Source of the DNA: Pseudomonadota bacterium
GTDB taxonomy: Bacteria; Pseudomonadota; Alphaproteobacteria; Rhizobiales; Rhizobiaceae
DNA: 64,000 bases
Assembly (NCBI GenBank): GCA_023404095.1
Contig: JAEYDD010000023.1
Span: forward strand, 59,473-123,472
Direction: 5' to 3'
A model generated the notes under the pieces. That model was not told the origin of the DNA. It did no database searches and saw nothing but the letters and a program-made list of their open reading frames with translations. Each line of letters starts with the position of its first letter. Within the stretch, counting starts at the first letter, position 1. Position numbers and translations under genes: made by a program. Shown here in pieces: positions 17,213-25,945 of the stretch.

Positions 17213-18073
17213 TCAGACGCCGTGCGAACCGTCGTAGCCGTTCAGCTGCGGCGGCTTCCAGCCTTCCGGCAGTGCTGCCGGCCTGTAGATCTCCACTTCC
17301 AGCGGATAGCAGGCGGCGGTGTCGGAGGAGTGCTCCGACGAGCAGTCTCCACCGGGACAAGCCGACATGCACCCGAGAAGGTCGATCTCGGCGAAGAACT
17401 CCAGATAGTCGCCCGGACGCACCGGGCTCGCCTTCATGAAATACTGGCCGGTGTCACGGGTGAAGCCGGTGCACATGAACACGTTCAGCACGTCGTGGAT
17501 ATGGTCTGCGGCTTCGGCAAGCGGCTTGCCCGTCTGTCTGGCAAAGGCGCGGGTGAGGTTCGAGTGGCAGCAGTGGTGATACTGGCCGCCATGGCTGAGC
17601 AGATTGTGGGTGTAGGGATCGCAGCGCGTGCCGATCACGTCATGCACGGCGCCGCCGAATTCGTCGAATCCGTACCAGTCGAGCGTGTCGTGGGTGATGG
17701 TGGCGATGGGGCGCAGGTAGGGCATGTTCGAAAACAGCTGATCGCCGAGGCCGACATGGGTGCCGTTCAGAGCCCGCGTCTTACCGGTATAGAGCCGCTC
17801 GCCGAAATTATGCGCGTTGAACAGGTTGAGATCGCCAACCTGCGATCCCTCGCTGCAGAGAATACGGCAGAAGTGTCCGGCGGGCACGGACCAGCAAGCG
17901 GCATCGCGCGCGGGAACGGTGACGCGATCGACCAGCTCGAGATTTTCGCGCACGGCGCGATAGGCCGCCAGATCGGGGCGCGGCAGCGTCTCGACCGGAT
18001 AGCAGATGACGGGCGCGATGGCCTTGCGGGCCGCGGCATCCTGCGGGGCGTTGGTGATGGGCTGGGGTTTCAT
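17213..18073 (-). CDS. DUF1989 urea-carboxylase-associated family protein
   Basis: Cytoplasmic protein of 286 aa from the family found beside urea/guanidine carboxylase genes. Recognisable blocks are VPARDAACWSVPAGHFCRI, GDLNLFNAHNFGERLYTGK, CDPYTHNLLSHGGQYHHCCH and LNVFMCTGFTRDTGQYFMK. The Cys-rich GCMSACPGGDCSSEHSSDTA near the end suggests metal or substrate contact. The biochemical function of the family is not settled as far as I know. It sits with a GntR regulator and opposite an amino-acid importer, in a cluster with PxpABC-like and biotin carboxylase genes rather than a classic urea carboxylase. Likely role: handling the amide or carboxylated intermediate of that pathway. Confidence 0.87.
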   Translation of the reverse strand: MKPQPITNAPQDAAARKAIAPVICYPVETLPRPDLAAYRAVRENLELVDRVTVPARDAACWSVPAGHFCRILCSEGSQVGDLNLFNAHNFGERLYTGKTRALNGTHVGLGDQLFSNMPYLRPIATITHDTLDWYGFDEFGGAVHDVIGTRCDPYTHNLLSHGGQYHHCCHSNLTRAFARQTGKPLAEAADHIHDVLNVFMCTGFTRDTGQYFMKASPVRPGDYLEFFAEIDLLGCMSACPGGDCSSEHSSDTAACYPLEVEIYRPAALPEGWKPPQLNGYDGSHGV

Positions 18074-18097
18074 CCCTGTTGTTCTCCGTATTGTAGG

Positions 18098-18793
18098 TCA
18101 GTCTGTGGCGGCCGCCGAGGTTCTGGAGGGGCGGGGTAGGCCGTGCGATCGCGCCGCTTCCAGCACGACGCGTTCGGATTCCTGCAGATAGAGCTCAAGC
18201 GCCCGGGATGCTCCCACGCGGTCGCCATCGCAGAGCATGCTGCAGATCTCGACATCGCGCGCCACCCACGGCTCCTGGAAACGGCGGGCGTCGCTGGCAA
18301 GCGAAAATGCAAGCCGGGCCTGCGCGGCGACCGAAGCGAAGAGTTCGTCGAGCCGGGGGCTGCCGATGAAGCTCACGATCTGGCGGTGGAATTCAAGGGA
18401 CGCCGTGCCGCTCTGCTTCCAGTCGCGCGCGAGTGCTGCGCGCTGGACCGCCTCGACCCGCTCGACCAGCTCGGCCATGGCCTCCTTCGAGGCGTAGGCG
18501 CTGCAGGTCACGCCGCGCAGCTCGAGCGTGAGGCGGATCGTGTAGATTTCGCTGATCTCGGCCGAGGTCAGGGCCCGCACGGTCGCGCCATGATGTGGCC
18601 GATGCTCGATCAGGCCCTCGGCGACAAGGTCACGCAACGCCTCGCGCAGGGTGTTGCGGGAGACATTCAGGGCTTCCGCCCAGATCACCTCGCGCAGCGG
18701 CGTGCCCGGCGCCAGCTCGCCGCGCAGAATCTTGTCGCGCAGCTGTCCGGCAGCGGTCTGGGAAAGGACGAGGGGGCGATCGGGTTCGGGCAA
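18098..18793 (-). CDS. GntR-family (FadR/FCD) transcriptional regulator
   Basis: Regulator of 231 aa: N-terminal winged helix (residues ~10-75, recognition helix LNVSRNTLREALRDL) and C-terminal all-helical FCD ligand domain (YTIRLTLELRGVTCSAY, SLEFHRQIVSFIGSPRL, with FH and later ERV metal-site-like residues). It is 24 bases upstream of the DUF1989 gene and co-oriented, so both share one promoter. A TTGTTGAACAA palindrome lies inside that promoter, which predicts autorepression. Its recognition helix VSRNTLREA is identical to that of the second GntR protein at 25946-26632. Confidence 0.93.
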   Translation of the reverse strand: MPEPDRPLVLSQTAAGQLRDKILRGELAPGTPLREVIWAEALNVSRNTLREALRDLVAEGLIEHRPHHGATVRALTSAEISEIYTIRLTLELRGVTCSAYASKEAMAELVERVEAVQRAALARDWKQSGTASLEFHRQIVSFIGSPRLDELFASVAAQARLAFSLASDARRFQEPWVARDVEICSMLCDGDRVGASRALELYLQESERVVLEAARSHGLPRPSRTSAAATD

Positions 18794-18812
18794 CAGTATC
18801 TCCTTGGGCTAT

Positions 18813-18840
18813 AATTTGTTGAACAAAATTTTCCTGTCAA
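18813..18840 (-). promoter_or_regulatory. GntR operator within the promoter of the GntR-DUF1989 operon
   Basis: The minus strand shows a TTGACA -35 box (18835-18840) followed at about 18-19 bases by an AATTAT/ATTATA -10 region (~18811-18817). Between them is the palindrome AATTTGTTGAACAAAATT (18813-18830, core TTGTT-G-AACAA). An operator in the spacer is typical for repression by a GntR protein. Matching cores occur at 19171, 25844 and 25866. No gene is visible from 18841 to 19160. Confidence 0.7.
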
Positions 18841-19170
18841 GGCGCTTTATGGGCATTTCGTCCTGCACGGAGAGTTCATCGCGATGGTTTTGGACGTCGG
18901 TTCGGCGCTTATGATCCTCAAGATTGTCGAACATTATGCGCTTCGAGGGCGAGTTAGGCGAGTTTCCTCAGGGAATTCGACTTTTCTCAATACGGGCCCA
19001 AAACCGAGAAATTTCCAAGAAAAGCAGGGGAACTTGGGCAAGTGCTGCGTGGAATCCCTTGAAGCGCACCCGAATCCGATCTGGATTTCGATCAGCGTCT
19101 CTCGTTTCAAGGCGGGGTCTTTCAGGTCGAAGCGCATGACGCTGATCATAAAGGTATTGCAATCCGTAAA

Positions 19171-19181
19171 TTGTTCAACAA
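19171..19181. promoter_or_regulatory. Second GntR operator, before the amino-acid importer
   Basis: TTGTTCAACAA, a perfect palindrome around a central base, lies 33 bases before the ATG of the binding-protein gene. It is the same core as at 18816-18826 and 25866-25876. Its position close to the start suggests roadblock or promoter-overlap repression of the importer by one or both GntR proteins of the cluster. Confidence 0.65.
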
Positions 19182-19213
19182 AGATGGCACCCATTCATCG
19201 AGAGGAACGCATC

Positions 19214-19999
19214 ATGCAGAAAATTATGGCCGGCGCCATTTTCCTTATGGCATCGCTGACAGCCGCCCAGGCCGAAGATCTTCGCGTCGGGGTGGATCTC
19301 ACCTATCCGCCCTACAACTTCTTCGACGAATCGAACCAGCCTGCCGGCTTCGACGTGGAACTGATGAAGCTCATCGGCAAGAAGACCGGCGGCAACGTCT
19401 CGTTCCTCGACACACGCTTCGAGAACCTGATCCTCGGCGTTTCCGGCGGGCAGTTCGACGTGATCGCCTCGACGCTCTATGTCACGCCGGCCCGCGCGCA
19501 GCAGATCGACTATGTGCCCTATATGAAGACCGGCGTGTCGATCGCCGTCTCGACAAGCGGCGGCCAGAGCTTCGCAAAGCCGGAGGAACTGTGCGGCAAG
19601 CGTGTCGGCTCGATCAAGGGCGCAGCCTGGATCCCCGAGCTTGAGAAGCTGAATGCGACGGCCTGTGCCGGCAACCCGATCGACTCCCGCGAATTTCCGA
19701 CTTCGCCCGAGGCTACCCAGGCGGTGATGTCCGGTGGCGTCGACGCACAGCTCGAAAACTCCGCTGTCCTGGCGGACGCCGCCGTCAAGTTGAACGGACG
19801 CCTTAAGGTGACCTCGACCGAACAGCTCTATCCGGTGATCGTCGGTTTCGGCGTGAAGAAGGGTAACGAGCAGCTTGCGACTTTCCTGCGCGAGACGCTG
19901 GCCGGCCTGGAAGGAGACGCGGATTACGAAGCGCTCTTCAGCAAATATGGCGTGGCGAAGTCCACAGCGACCGAATTCGAGGCCGCCATCGCACAGTAA
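19214..19999 (+). CDS. Amino-acid ABC transporter substrate-binding protein (family 3)
   Basis: Periplasmic binding protein of 261 aa in the polar amino acid family (HisJ/GlnH-like). Signal peptide MQKIMAGAIFLMASLTAAQA, cleaved before EDLRVG. Family blocks: VGVDLTYPPYNFFDESNQPA, GFDVELMKLIGKKTG, and FDVIASTLYVTPARAQQIDY. The ATG at 19214 has GAGGA 9-10 bases upstream and begins the signal peptide; a longer in-frame extension upstream has no signal-like or family sequence. It supplies ligand to the fused permease-ATPase encoded next. The cluster context suggests pyroglutamate, another lactam or an amide-bearing amino acid as ligand (inference). Confidence 0.93.
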   Translation: MQKIMAGAIFLMASLTAAQAEDLRVGVDLTYPPYNFFDESNQPAGFDVELMKLIGKKTGGNVSFLDTRFENLILGVSGGQFDVIASTLYVTPARAQQIDYVPYMKTGVSIAVSTSGGQSFAKPEELCGKRVGSIKGAAWIPELEKLNATACAGNPIDSREFPTSPEATQAVMSGGVDAQLENSAVLADAAVKLNGRLKVTSTEQLYPVIVGFGVKKGNEQLATFLRETLAGLEGDADYEALFSKYGVAKSTATEFEAAIAQ

Positions 20000-20096
20000 A
20001 GGGTGACTGCCGGGCTGGGCTCGCGCCCTGTCCGGCCAGCTGCCCGATGCGACATTGCGCGGCGCTCCGGCGCCGCCTAACGAAGAAGCAGGTCCC

Positions 20097-21587
20097 ATGA
20101 ACTTCGACTGGAACTATCTTTTCAGCCTGGCGCTTTATCCCGATTTCTGGCGAGCCACAGCCCTGGTCGCCTGGCTCGGTGTATTGACCTGGGTCATCGG
20201 GACCGTGCTCGGCTTCCTGCTGGCGCTGGCGCGCCAATCCACGCTGCGCCCGGTGCGCTGGTTTGCCAAGACCTACATCTGGCTGTTCCGCAGCCTGCCC
20301 CTGCTGGTGCTGCTGATCTTCGTCTACAACCTGCCGCAGTTCGCGCCTTCTCTCTCGCCGGTGCTGTCGGTTCCGTTCTGGGCGGGGCTCATCGCGCTGG
20401 TCATTTCGGAGACCGCCTATCTGGCGGAAATCCATCGCGCTGGGCTGATCTCCGTGGATCAGGGCCAGCACGAGGCGGCCCATGCGCTCGGCGTGCGGCC
20501 GGTCGGAAAGTATCGGCACATCATCCTGCCGCAGGCGATCCGCGTCGCCCTGCCCTCGCTCGGCAACGAATTCATCACCATCGTCAAGCTGACCTCGCTG
20601 GTCTCGGTGATCTCGCTTGCAGAAATCCTGCTGGTGGGACAGCGGCTCTATACCCGCAACTTCATGGTGATCGAAACGCTCGTCGCGGTGTCGTTCTATT
20701 ATGTTCTGGTGGTCTCGGTGTTTGGCCTGTTCCTGTCGCGGCTCGAAAAGCGCCTCGACATCGCGCGCATGACGGGCGCGGAAATTTCCGTGCCGGCGGC
20801 CGTCGCGAGCGAGGCGCCGGCGACCGGGCGCCGTGTCAGCGACGAAGTCGTGGTTGCGCTCGAGCATGTCCGGAAGGACTTCGGCGACAAGCGTGCGCTG
20901 GCGGACGTCTCGTTGAAGGTCAACAGGGGCGAAGTGGTCAGCATCATCGGCCCGTCCGGCTCCGGCAAGACGACGCTGATCCGTACGATCAATGCGCTGC
21001 AGGACATTGATGCCGGTCGCATTGCCCTCGATGGTGGAGACTGGATCAGCGCCGAGGGGAGTTATCGGCTGGCGGCGGACTTCCATGACCGTGTCACCCG
21101 GCTTGGCATGGTCTTCCAGTCCTTCAATCTGTTTCCGCACATGACGGTTCTGCAGAACGTCACTTTCGGGCCGCGCTATCATGGAAGCGGCAACAAGGAC
21201 GCCCTGCGCGCGGCCGCAATGGGCCACCTCGCCCGCGTCGGCATGGCAAGCCATGCGAACAAATATCCTCACCAGCTGTCGGGCGGCCAGAAGCAGCGCG
21301 TGGCGATCGCCCGGGCGCTGGCGATGGATCCGGAAATCATGCTGTTCGACGAGCCGACCTCGGCGCTGGATCCCGAACTGGTCGGCGAAGTGCTGCAGGT
21401 CATAGAAAGCCTGGCGCGCGAGGGCATGACCATGATCATCGTGACGCACGAGATGCGCTTCGTCAGCCGCGTCAGCGATCGGGTGTTGATGATGGAAGAC
21501 GGTCACGTCGTGGCCGACATGACCGCCACTGAACTCGAAGCGTCACCGGCCGACAGCCGCATCCGCCGCTTCATGGTGCAAGGCTGA
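20097..21587 (+). CDS. Amino-acid ABC transporter permease-ATPase fusion
   Basis: Single 496-aa polypeptide joining a HisM/GlnP-type permease to a GlnQ-type ATPase. Residues ~1-225 hold about five membrane segments with LFRSLPLLVLLIFVYNLPQF and the EAA loop EAAHALGVRPVGKYRHIILP. After a linker (~226-255) comes the ATPase: Walker A GPSGSGKTT, Q-loop VFQSFNLFPHMTV, signature LSGGQKQRVAIARAL, Walker B IMLFDEPTSALDPE, and H-loop IVTHEM. Start at 20097 (MNFDWNYL) is preferred over an in-frame ATG 14 codons upstream because the permease homology starts here. A homodimer would supply both halves of the importer. Such fusions are known but uncommon. Confidence 0.93.
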   Translation: MNFDWNYLFSLALYPDFWRATALVAWLGVLTWVIGTVLGFLLALARQSTLRPVRWFAKTYIWLFRSLPLLVLLIFVYNLPQFAPSLSPVLSVPFWAGLIALVISETAYLAEIHRAGLISVDQGQHEAAHALGVRPVGKYRHIILPQAIRVALPSLGNEFITIVKLTSLVSVISLAEILLVGQRLYTRNFMVIETLVAVSFYYVLVVSVFGLFLSRLEKRLDIARMTGAEISVPAAVASEAPATGRRVSDEVVVALEHVRKDFGDKRALADVSLKVNRGEVVSIIGPSGSGKTTLIRTINALQDIDAGRIALDGGDWISAEGSYRLAADFHDRVTRLGMVFQSFNLFPHMTVLQNVTFGPRYHGSGNKDALRAAAMGHLARVGMASHANKYPHQLSGGQKQRVAIARALAMDPEIMLFDEPTSALDPELVGEVLQVIESLAREGMTMIIVTHEMRFVSRVSDRVLMMEDGHVVADMTATELEASPADSRIRRFMVQG

Positions 21588-21613
21588 GCGCCGGCGCCAG
21601 TGAAAGGTACGAA

Positions 21614-21652
21614 ACAGAAAGATCGGCGATTTTCCCTCGCCGGTCTTTCTGT
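21614..21652. terminator. Bidirectional intrinsic terminator
   Basis: A 16-bp stem with a 7-base loop (arms 21614-21629 and 21637-21652, one G-T type mismatch) lies between the convergent importer (+) and biotin carboxylase (-) genes. A-rich and T-rich arm ends (ACAGAAAGA / TCTTTCTGT) give U-containing tails in both directions. It is well placed to end transcription from both sides. Confidence 0.75.
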
Positions 21653-21694
21653 CTCCTGTGGTTGCCCGAGGGGGCTCGCCTGCCCCTTTGGCTT

Positions 21695-23404
21695 TCAGGC
21701 TATCGTGGCCAGTTCGGCGCCGATGCCGACCGTTGCACCTATCTCCGCAACAAGGCTGATCCGGCCGGCCTTCGGTGCCGGGATGCGCGTCTCCATCTTC
21801 ATCGCTTCCATCACCGCCACGATCTCGCCCTCCGCGACCTGGGCGCCATCTTCGACAAGCCACTGCCTCAACGTGCCGGGAATGGGTGCCGTGACTGCGG
21901 CCGCGCCGGCCTTCGGAGTTGTTGCCGCTGCAGGCTGCGCAGCGCCAAGCCCAGAGAACAAGGCGGCGGGCAGTCCGAGTTCGTGGCGTTTGCCGTCGAT
22001 CTCGATGAAGCTGCGCAGCAGGCCGCCTTCGGCCGGATCGACGCGCGGCGCGGGCTTAATGCCGCGAAACGCCGTCTCGATCCAGTTGGTGTAGACCTTG
22101 AAACCGTCCTCGCCCGTGAAGTCGCGCTCTTGAAGCACGGCCCGGTGAAAGGGGAGGACCGAGGCGACACCCTCGATCCGGAATTCGGCAAGCGCCCGGC
22201 GCGCGCGGATCAGGGCCTCCTCGCGCGTCGATCCGGTGACGATCAGCTTCGCCATCATGGAATCGTAGAGGCCGGGGATCTCCGAACCTGTCTCGACGCC
22301 CGTCTCGAGTCGTACCCCCGGCCCTCCCGGGGCGCGGAACTGCGTGATCAGGCCAGGCGTGGGCAAAAAGCCGCGGCCCGGGTCCTCGGCATTGATGCGA
22401 AATTCGAACGCGTGGCCGCGCGGTTCCGGTGTCTCGGTGATGGAGAGCGGAAGACCATCGGCGATGCGCAGTTGTTCGATGACGATGTCGACCCCGGTCG
22501 TTTCCTCCGTGACGGGATGCTCCACCTGCAGCCGGGTGTTGACCTCCAGAAAGGAGATCACGCCGTTCTGCGACAGCAGGAACTCGACCGTTCCGGCGCC
22601 GGTATAGCCGGCCGCAGCGCAGATCGCACGCGCCGCCTCGTGGATGCGGTTGCGCTGGTCCTCAGTGATGAACGGCGCAGGGGCCTCTTCGACGAGCTTC
22701 TGGTTGCGCCGCTGCAGCGAGCAGTCGCGCGTGCCGAGCACCACGGTGTTGCCATGGCTGTCCGCGATCACCTGGGCCTCAATATGCCGCGGCTTGTCGA
22801 GGAACTGCTCGGCATAGCATTCGCCGCGCCCGAAGGCTTCGCTCGCCTCGCGTACGGCGGAATCGAACAGCTCTCCGACCTCTTCCAGCCGGTGTGCCAC
22901 CTTCATGCCGCGGCCGCCGCCGCCGAAGGCCGCCTTGATGGCAAGCGGCAGACCGGCCTCGCGCGCGAATGCGACGGCCTCGGCGGCCGACGCCAGCGGG
23001 CCGTCTGAACCCTTGACCAGCGGAGCGCCAACCTTTTCGGCGATGCGCCGCGCCTCCACCTTGTCGCCAAGGGCGGTGATGACCTGCGGCGCCGGCCCGA
23101 CCCAGGTCAGGCCGGCATCGATGACGGCCTTGGCAAATTCCGCCCGTTCGGACAGAAAGCCATAGCCCGGATGGACGGCATCCGCGCCAGCGCGGCGCGC
23201 GATCTCCAGGATCTTTTCAATGCTGAGGTAGGTCTCCGCCGGACGGCCGGGGCCGAGGCCGTAGGCTTCGTCGGCGAGTTCGGCATGCATTGAGCGGGCA
23301 TCGGCGTCCGAATAGATCGCGACCGAGGCAACGCCATAGTCGCGTGCGGCGCGGATGATGCGGACGGCAATCTCGCCGCGATTGGCGATGAGGAGCTTCT
23401 TCAT
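21695..23404 (-). CDS. Biotin carboxylase fused to a biotin carrier domain
   Basis: Subunit of 569 aa that carboxylates its own biotin using ATP and bicarbonate. Residues 1-~445 are biotin carboxylase: KKLLIANRGEIAVRIIRAAR, glycine-rich FGGGGRGMKVA, and VNTRLQVEHPVTEETTGVDI. Residues ~500-569 are a biotinyl domain with the modification motif VMEAMKMET. No acyl-CoA carboxyltransferase gene is near; instead the neighbours are PxpB/PxpC-like proteins that resemble the carboxyltransferase half of urea carboxylase. So the acceptor is probably a urea-, lactam- or amide-like compound, not an acyl-CoA. It follows the PxpBC gene by four bases. Confidence 0.92.
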   Translation of the reverse strand: MKKLLIANRGEIAVRIIRAARDYGVASVAIYSDADARSMHAELADEAYGLGPGRPAETYLSIEKILEIARRAGADAVHPGYGFLSERAEFAKAVIDAGLTWVGPAPQVITALGDKVEARRIAEKVGAPLVKGSDGPLASAAEAVAFAREAGLPLAIKAAFGGGGRGMKVAHRLEEVGELFDSAVREASEAFGRGECYAEQFLDKPRHIEAQVIADSHGNTVVLGTRDCSLQRRNQKLVEEAPAPFITEDQRNRIHEAARAICAAAGYTGAGTVEFLLSQNGVISFLEVNTRLQVEHPVTEETTGVDIVIEQLRIADGLPLSITETPEPRGHAFEFRINAEDPGRGFLPTPGLITQFRAPGGPGVRLETGVETGSEIPGLYDSMMAKLIVTGSTREEALIRARRALAEFRIEGVASVLPFHRAVLQERDFTGEDGFKVYTNWIETAFRGIKPAPRVDPAEGGLLRSFIEIDGKRHELGLPAALFSGLGAAQPAAATTPKAGAAAVTAPIPGTLRQWLVEDGAQVAEGEIVAVMEAMKMETRIPAPKAGRISLVAEIGATVGIGAELATIA

Positions 23405-23408
23405 CGGT

Positions 23409-25040
23409 TCAGTCTTTCTGTTGGGTGGCGGGTGCCGCGGTATCCGGGCCAGAGACGCTCTCCTGAGGAACGAAGGCCTTGATTGGATTGAACCGGATGC
23501 GCGCGCCGATCGGAATCTGTCCGGCCAGATCGAGATGGTGCTGCGCCACCACGCCGATGACGGGGTAGCCGCCGGTCAGCGGATGGTCTGCGAGGAAGAG
23601 CACGGGCTGGCCGGTGTGCGGCACCTGGATCGCGCCGAGTGCGGTTCCCTCGGATGGCAGTTCGGCCTGATCGAGGCGTTCGATCGCAACAGCGCCCGAC
23701 AACCGCATGCCGACGCGGCTCGATTCCGGGGTGACCTCCCACTCCTGCGTGCGCAGCGTCTCGACGCCGTCTTGCGTGAACCAGTCGGTCCTGGGGCCGA
23801 GAACGATGTCAAGCGTCACGACTTCGCCGGAGCGCGGCAGCCGGGGCGGAACCGGTGGGGCCGGGTCGACGGCGCCCGACGTTTGATCGTCCGGAACGAG
23901 AACGCTTCTAGCCTGGATGGCCTCGGGACCGATCTTTGCCAGCGTATCCGTCGCGGCTGACCCGAGCACAGGCTGAACCAGAAAACCGCCGCGAAGCGCC
24001 AGATAGCTGCGCATGCCTTCTGTCGGGGGCCCGAGAACCAGTTCGTCGCCGGCATCGAGCGCAAAGGGGCGTGCGAACGGGGCGACAACCTCCTGCCCCG
24101 CAGCGGTGCGGATGGTGAGCGGGCACGACGCTCCGGCCACGGCCATGGTGACGGGGCGATCGGCCTTCACGGCAAACCCGCCGAAGGTGATCTCCACCGC
24201 AGCCGTATCGCGGGGATTGCCGAGGCAGGCGTTTGCCGCCTGCAGCGCACCTCGGTCGAGAGCACCTGACTGGGCGACGCCCTGGCTGGCGCGACCCGGG
24301 CGTCCGAGATCCTGATAGAGTGCCGGCCGATCTGCACGGGTGACGAGGAGGCCTTTTGCCGACGCGTCAATCTCGGGCTCCGGCTTCTGTGGCACGGCCA
24401 CGGGAACAGCCGCCCCCTTTGCGATGTCGCGGAAGCGCACGCGGTCGCCAGGTGAGAGCAACGCGGCGCGGGTGCGCGTCGTGTCCCACATCTTCAGCGG
24501 CGTCGTCCCCAACAGCTGCCAGCCGCCGGGACTGTCGGATGGATAGATGCCGCCGAATTTTCCCGCGATGGCAACCGACCCGGCGGGAATGCGCACGCGC
24601 GGGCTCTTGCGTCGCGGTACGTCGAAACCGGGATCGTCGCAGGTCATATAGGCAAAGCCCGGGGCAAAGCCGGTGAAGGCGACGGTATAGGTCGCTTCCG
24701 TGTGGCGGCGGATGACCTCGTCGACCGTCCAGCCGAGGTGCTCGGCGACGTCGCCAAGGTCCTCCCCGTCATAGGCGACAGGGATCTCGAACAGCTCGCC
24801 CTGTCGTGAACTGCGTTTCGTCAGGTCGAACCGGGATATGCGCGCCATAAGCCGGGTCCGGTCCGTGAACAGCGGGTCGAACCGGACCATGACGGTCCTT
24901 GCGGCCGGAATTGCCTCGATCACGCCCTCCGGCATGTCGGCAAGCAGCGCGTCGAGTAGGGTCAGCGTCGTCTCGAGGTCGGCGAGTTCGACGAGGAAGC
25001 TGTCGCTGCCGGCCGGCAGGAAGCGCAGACGCTCAGACAT
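23409..25040 (-). CDS. PxpB-PxpC fusion (5-oxoprolinase subunits / urea amidolyase-like)
   Basis: Protein of 543 aa joining the KipI/PxpB (AHS1) and KipA/PxpC (AHS2) domains. Residues ~1-215 carry the AHS1 hallmarks TVAFTGFAPGFAYMTCDD, VPRRKSPRVRIPAGSVAIAG and YPSDSPGGWQLLG. Residues ~230-525 carry the AHS2 hallmarks YQDLGRPGRASQGVAQSGALD and HPLTGGYPVIGVVAQHHLDL. PxpABC is an ATP-dependent 5-oxoprolinase; the same domains also form the carboxyltransferase part of urea carboxylase. Beside a biotin carboxylase-carrier protein, either chemistry is possible. The start overlaps the end of pxpA by eight bases. Confidence 0.9.
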   Translation of the reverse strand: MSERLRFLPAGSDSFLVELADLETTLTLLDALLADMPEGVIEAIPAARTVMVRFDPLFTDRTRLMARISRFDLTKRSSRQGELFEIPVAYDGEDLGDVAEHLGWTVDEVIRRHTEATYTVAFTGFAPGFAYMTCDDPGFDVPRRKSPRVRIPAGSVAIAGKFGGIYPSDSPGGWQLLGTTPLKMWDTTRTRAALLSPGDRVRFRDIAKGAAVPVAVPQKPEPEIDASAKGLLVTRADRPALYQDLGRPGRASQGVAQSGALDRGALQAANACLGNPRDTAAVEITFGGFAVKADRPVTMAVAGASCPLTIRTAAGQEVVAPFARPFALDAGDELVLGPPTEGMRSYLALRGGFLVQPVLGSAATDTLAKIGPEAIQARSVLVPDDQTSGAVDPAPPVPPRLPRSGEVVTLDIVLGPRTDWFTQDGVETLRTQEWEVTPESSRVGMRLSGAVAIERLDQAELPSEGTALGAIQVPHTGQPVLFLADHPLTGGYPVIGVVAQHHLDLAGQIPIGARIRFNPIKAFVPQESVSGPDTAAPATQQKD

Positions 25041-25806
25041 GGGGCGCGTCTACGAAGGATGTCAGCTTGACGCCATGCGCCTCGAGCGTTTCGCGCAGGG
25101 TGCGGGCAATGGCAACGGCTGCCGGCGTGTCGCCATGAATGCAGATCGACTGCGCCTCCAGCGTGATATCGGTGCCGTCGATGGCCGTCACGCGACCTTC
25201 GGTGACCATCCGCAGCATCCGCTCGGCCACTGCGGCCGGATCGTGGATCACCGAACCTGGCAGGCGACGGCTGACCAGACTCCCGTCGGCATTGTAGGCG
25301 CGGTCGGCAAAGGCTTCGCACACCACGGTAAGCCCGGCTTGCCGTGCCTGCGCGACGATCGGGGCCCCGGCGAGCGCCATCAGCACGAGGGATGGGTCGA
25401 TCGCCTTGATTGCGGCGATCACGTCCGCAGCCTGCCGCGCGTCGTCGGCGATGGTGTTATACAGCGCGCCGTGCGGCTTGACATAACGCACGGACGTGCC
25501 AGCGGCGCGCGCAAGTCCCTGCAGCGCGCCGATCTGGTAGATCGTGTCACCGACGAGCTCGGCGCTGGACGGATCCATGTTGCGGCGGCCGAAGCCGACG
25601 AGGTCGCGATAGCCGACATGGGCGCCGACCGCCACGCCGCGCTTTGCCGCCTCGCGCAGAACCATGAGAATGCCTGCCGGATCCCCGGCGTGAAAACCGC
25701 AGGCGATGTTGGCGCTGGTGACGATCTGGAGCATCGCGGCATCGTCGCCCATCGGCCAGGGGCCGAAGCTTTCGCCCAGATCGCTGTTGAGATCGATGAT
25801 TGCCAT
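25033..25806 (-). CDS. pxpA: LamB/YcsF family protein (5-oxoprolinase subunit A-like)
   Basis: Protein of 257 aa, standard length for PxpA. Hallmarks: IIDLNSDLGESFGPW at the start, TSANIACGFHAGDPAGI, GAHVGYRDLVGFGRR, VKPHGALYNTI and EAFADRAYNADGSLVSR. In PxpABC it forms part of the ATP-dependent lactamase that opens 5-oxoproline to glutamate. First gene of the minus-strand enzyme operon; the two GntR palindromes at 25844-25876 lie 38-70 bases before its ATG. Confidence 0.93.
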   Translation of the reverse strand: MAIIDLNSDLGESFGPWPMGDDAAMLQIVTSANIACGFHAGDPAGILMVLREAAKRGVAVGAHVGYRDLVGFGRRNMDPSSAELVGDTIYQIGALQGLARAAGTSVRYVKPHGALYNTIADDARQAADVIAAIKAIDPSLVLMALAGAPIVAQARQAGLTVVCEAFADRAYNADGSLVSRRLPGSVIHDPAAVAERMLRMVTEGRVTAIDGTDITLEAQSICIHGDTPAAVAIARTLRETLEAHGVKLTSFVDAPHV

Positions 25807-25843
25807 ATCGCACCCCCATTGAACGCACGTTCTACGTCGATTA

Positions 25844-25876
25844 TTGTTGAATAACCCATTATAGATTGTTCAACAA
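25844..25876. promoter_or_regulatory. Paired GntR operators between pxpA and the second GntR gene
   Basis: Two copies of the cluster palindrome: TTGTTGAATAA (25844-25854, one mismatch) and TTGTTCAACAA (25866-25876, perfect). Their centres are 22 bases apart, about two helical turns, so two dimers could bind the same face. They sit in the 139-base divergent region and could control both pxpA-BC-biotin carboxylase and the regulator itself. Confidence 0.7.
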
Positions 25877-25945
25877 TATGAAATCCGCCGCGGCCGCAAG
25901 ATTCGGCCCATGGTATCTGCGAAGTAAAGCCCGCAAGGAAGGTTC

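Noticed and set aside
18884..19213. Upstream extension of the amino-acid binding-protein frame
   Set aside because: The signal peptide starts at 19214 with a ribosome site, and the extension covers the operator at 19171-19181.
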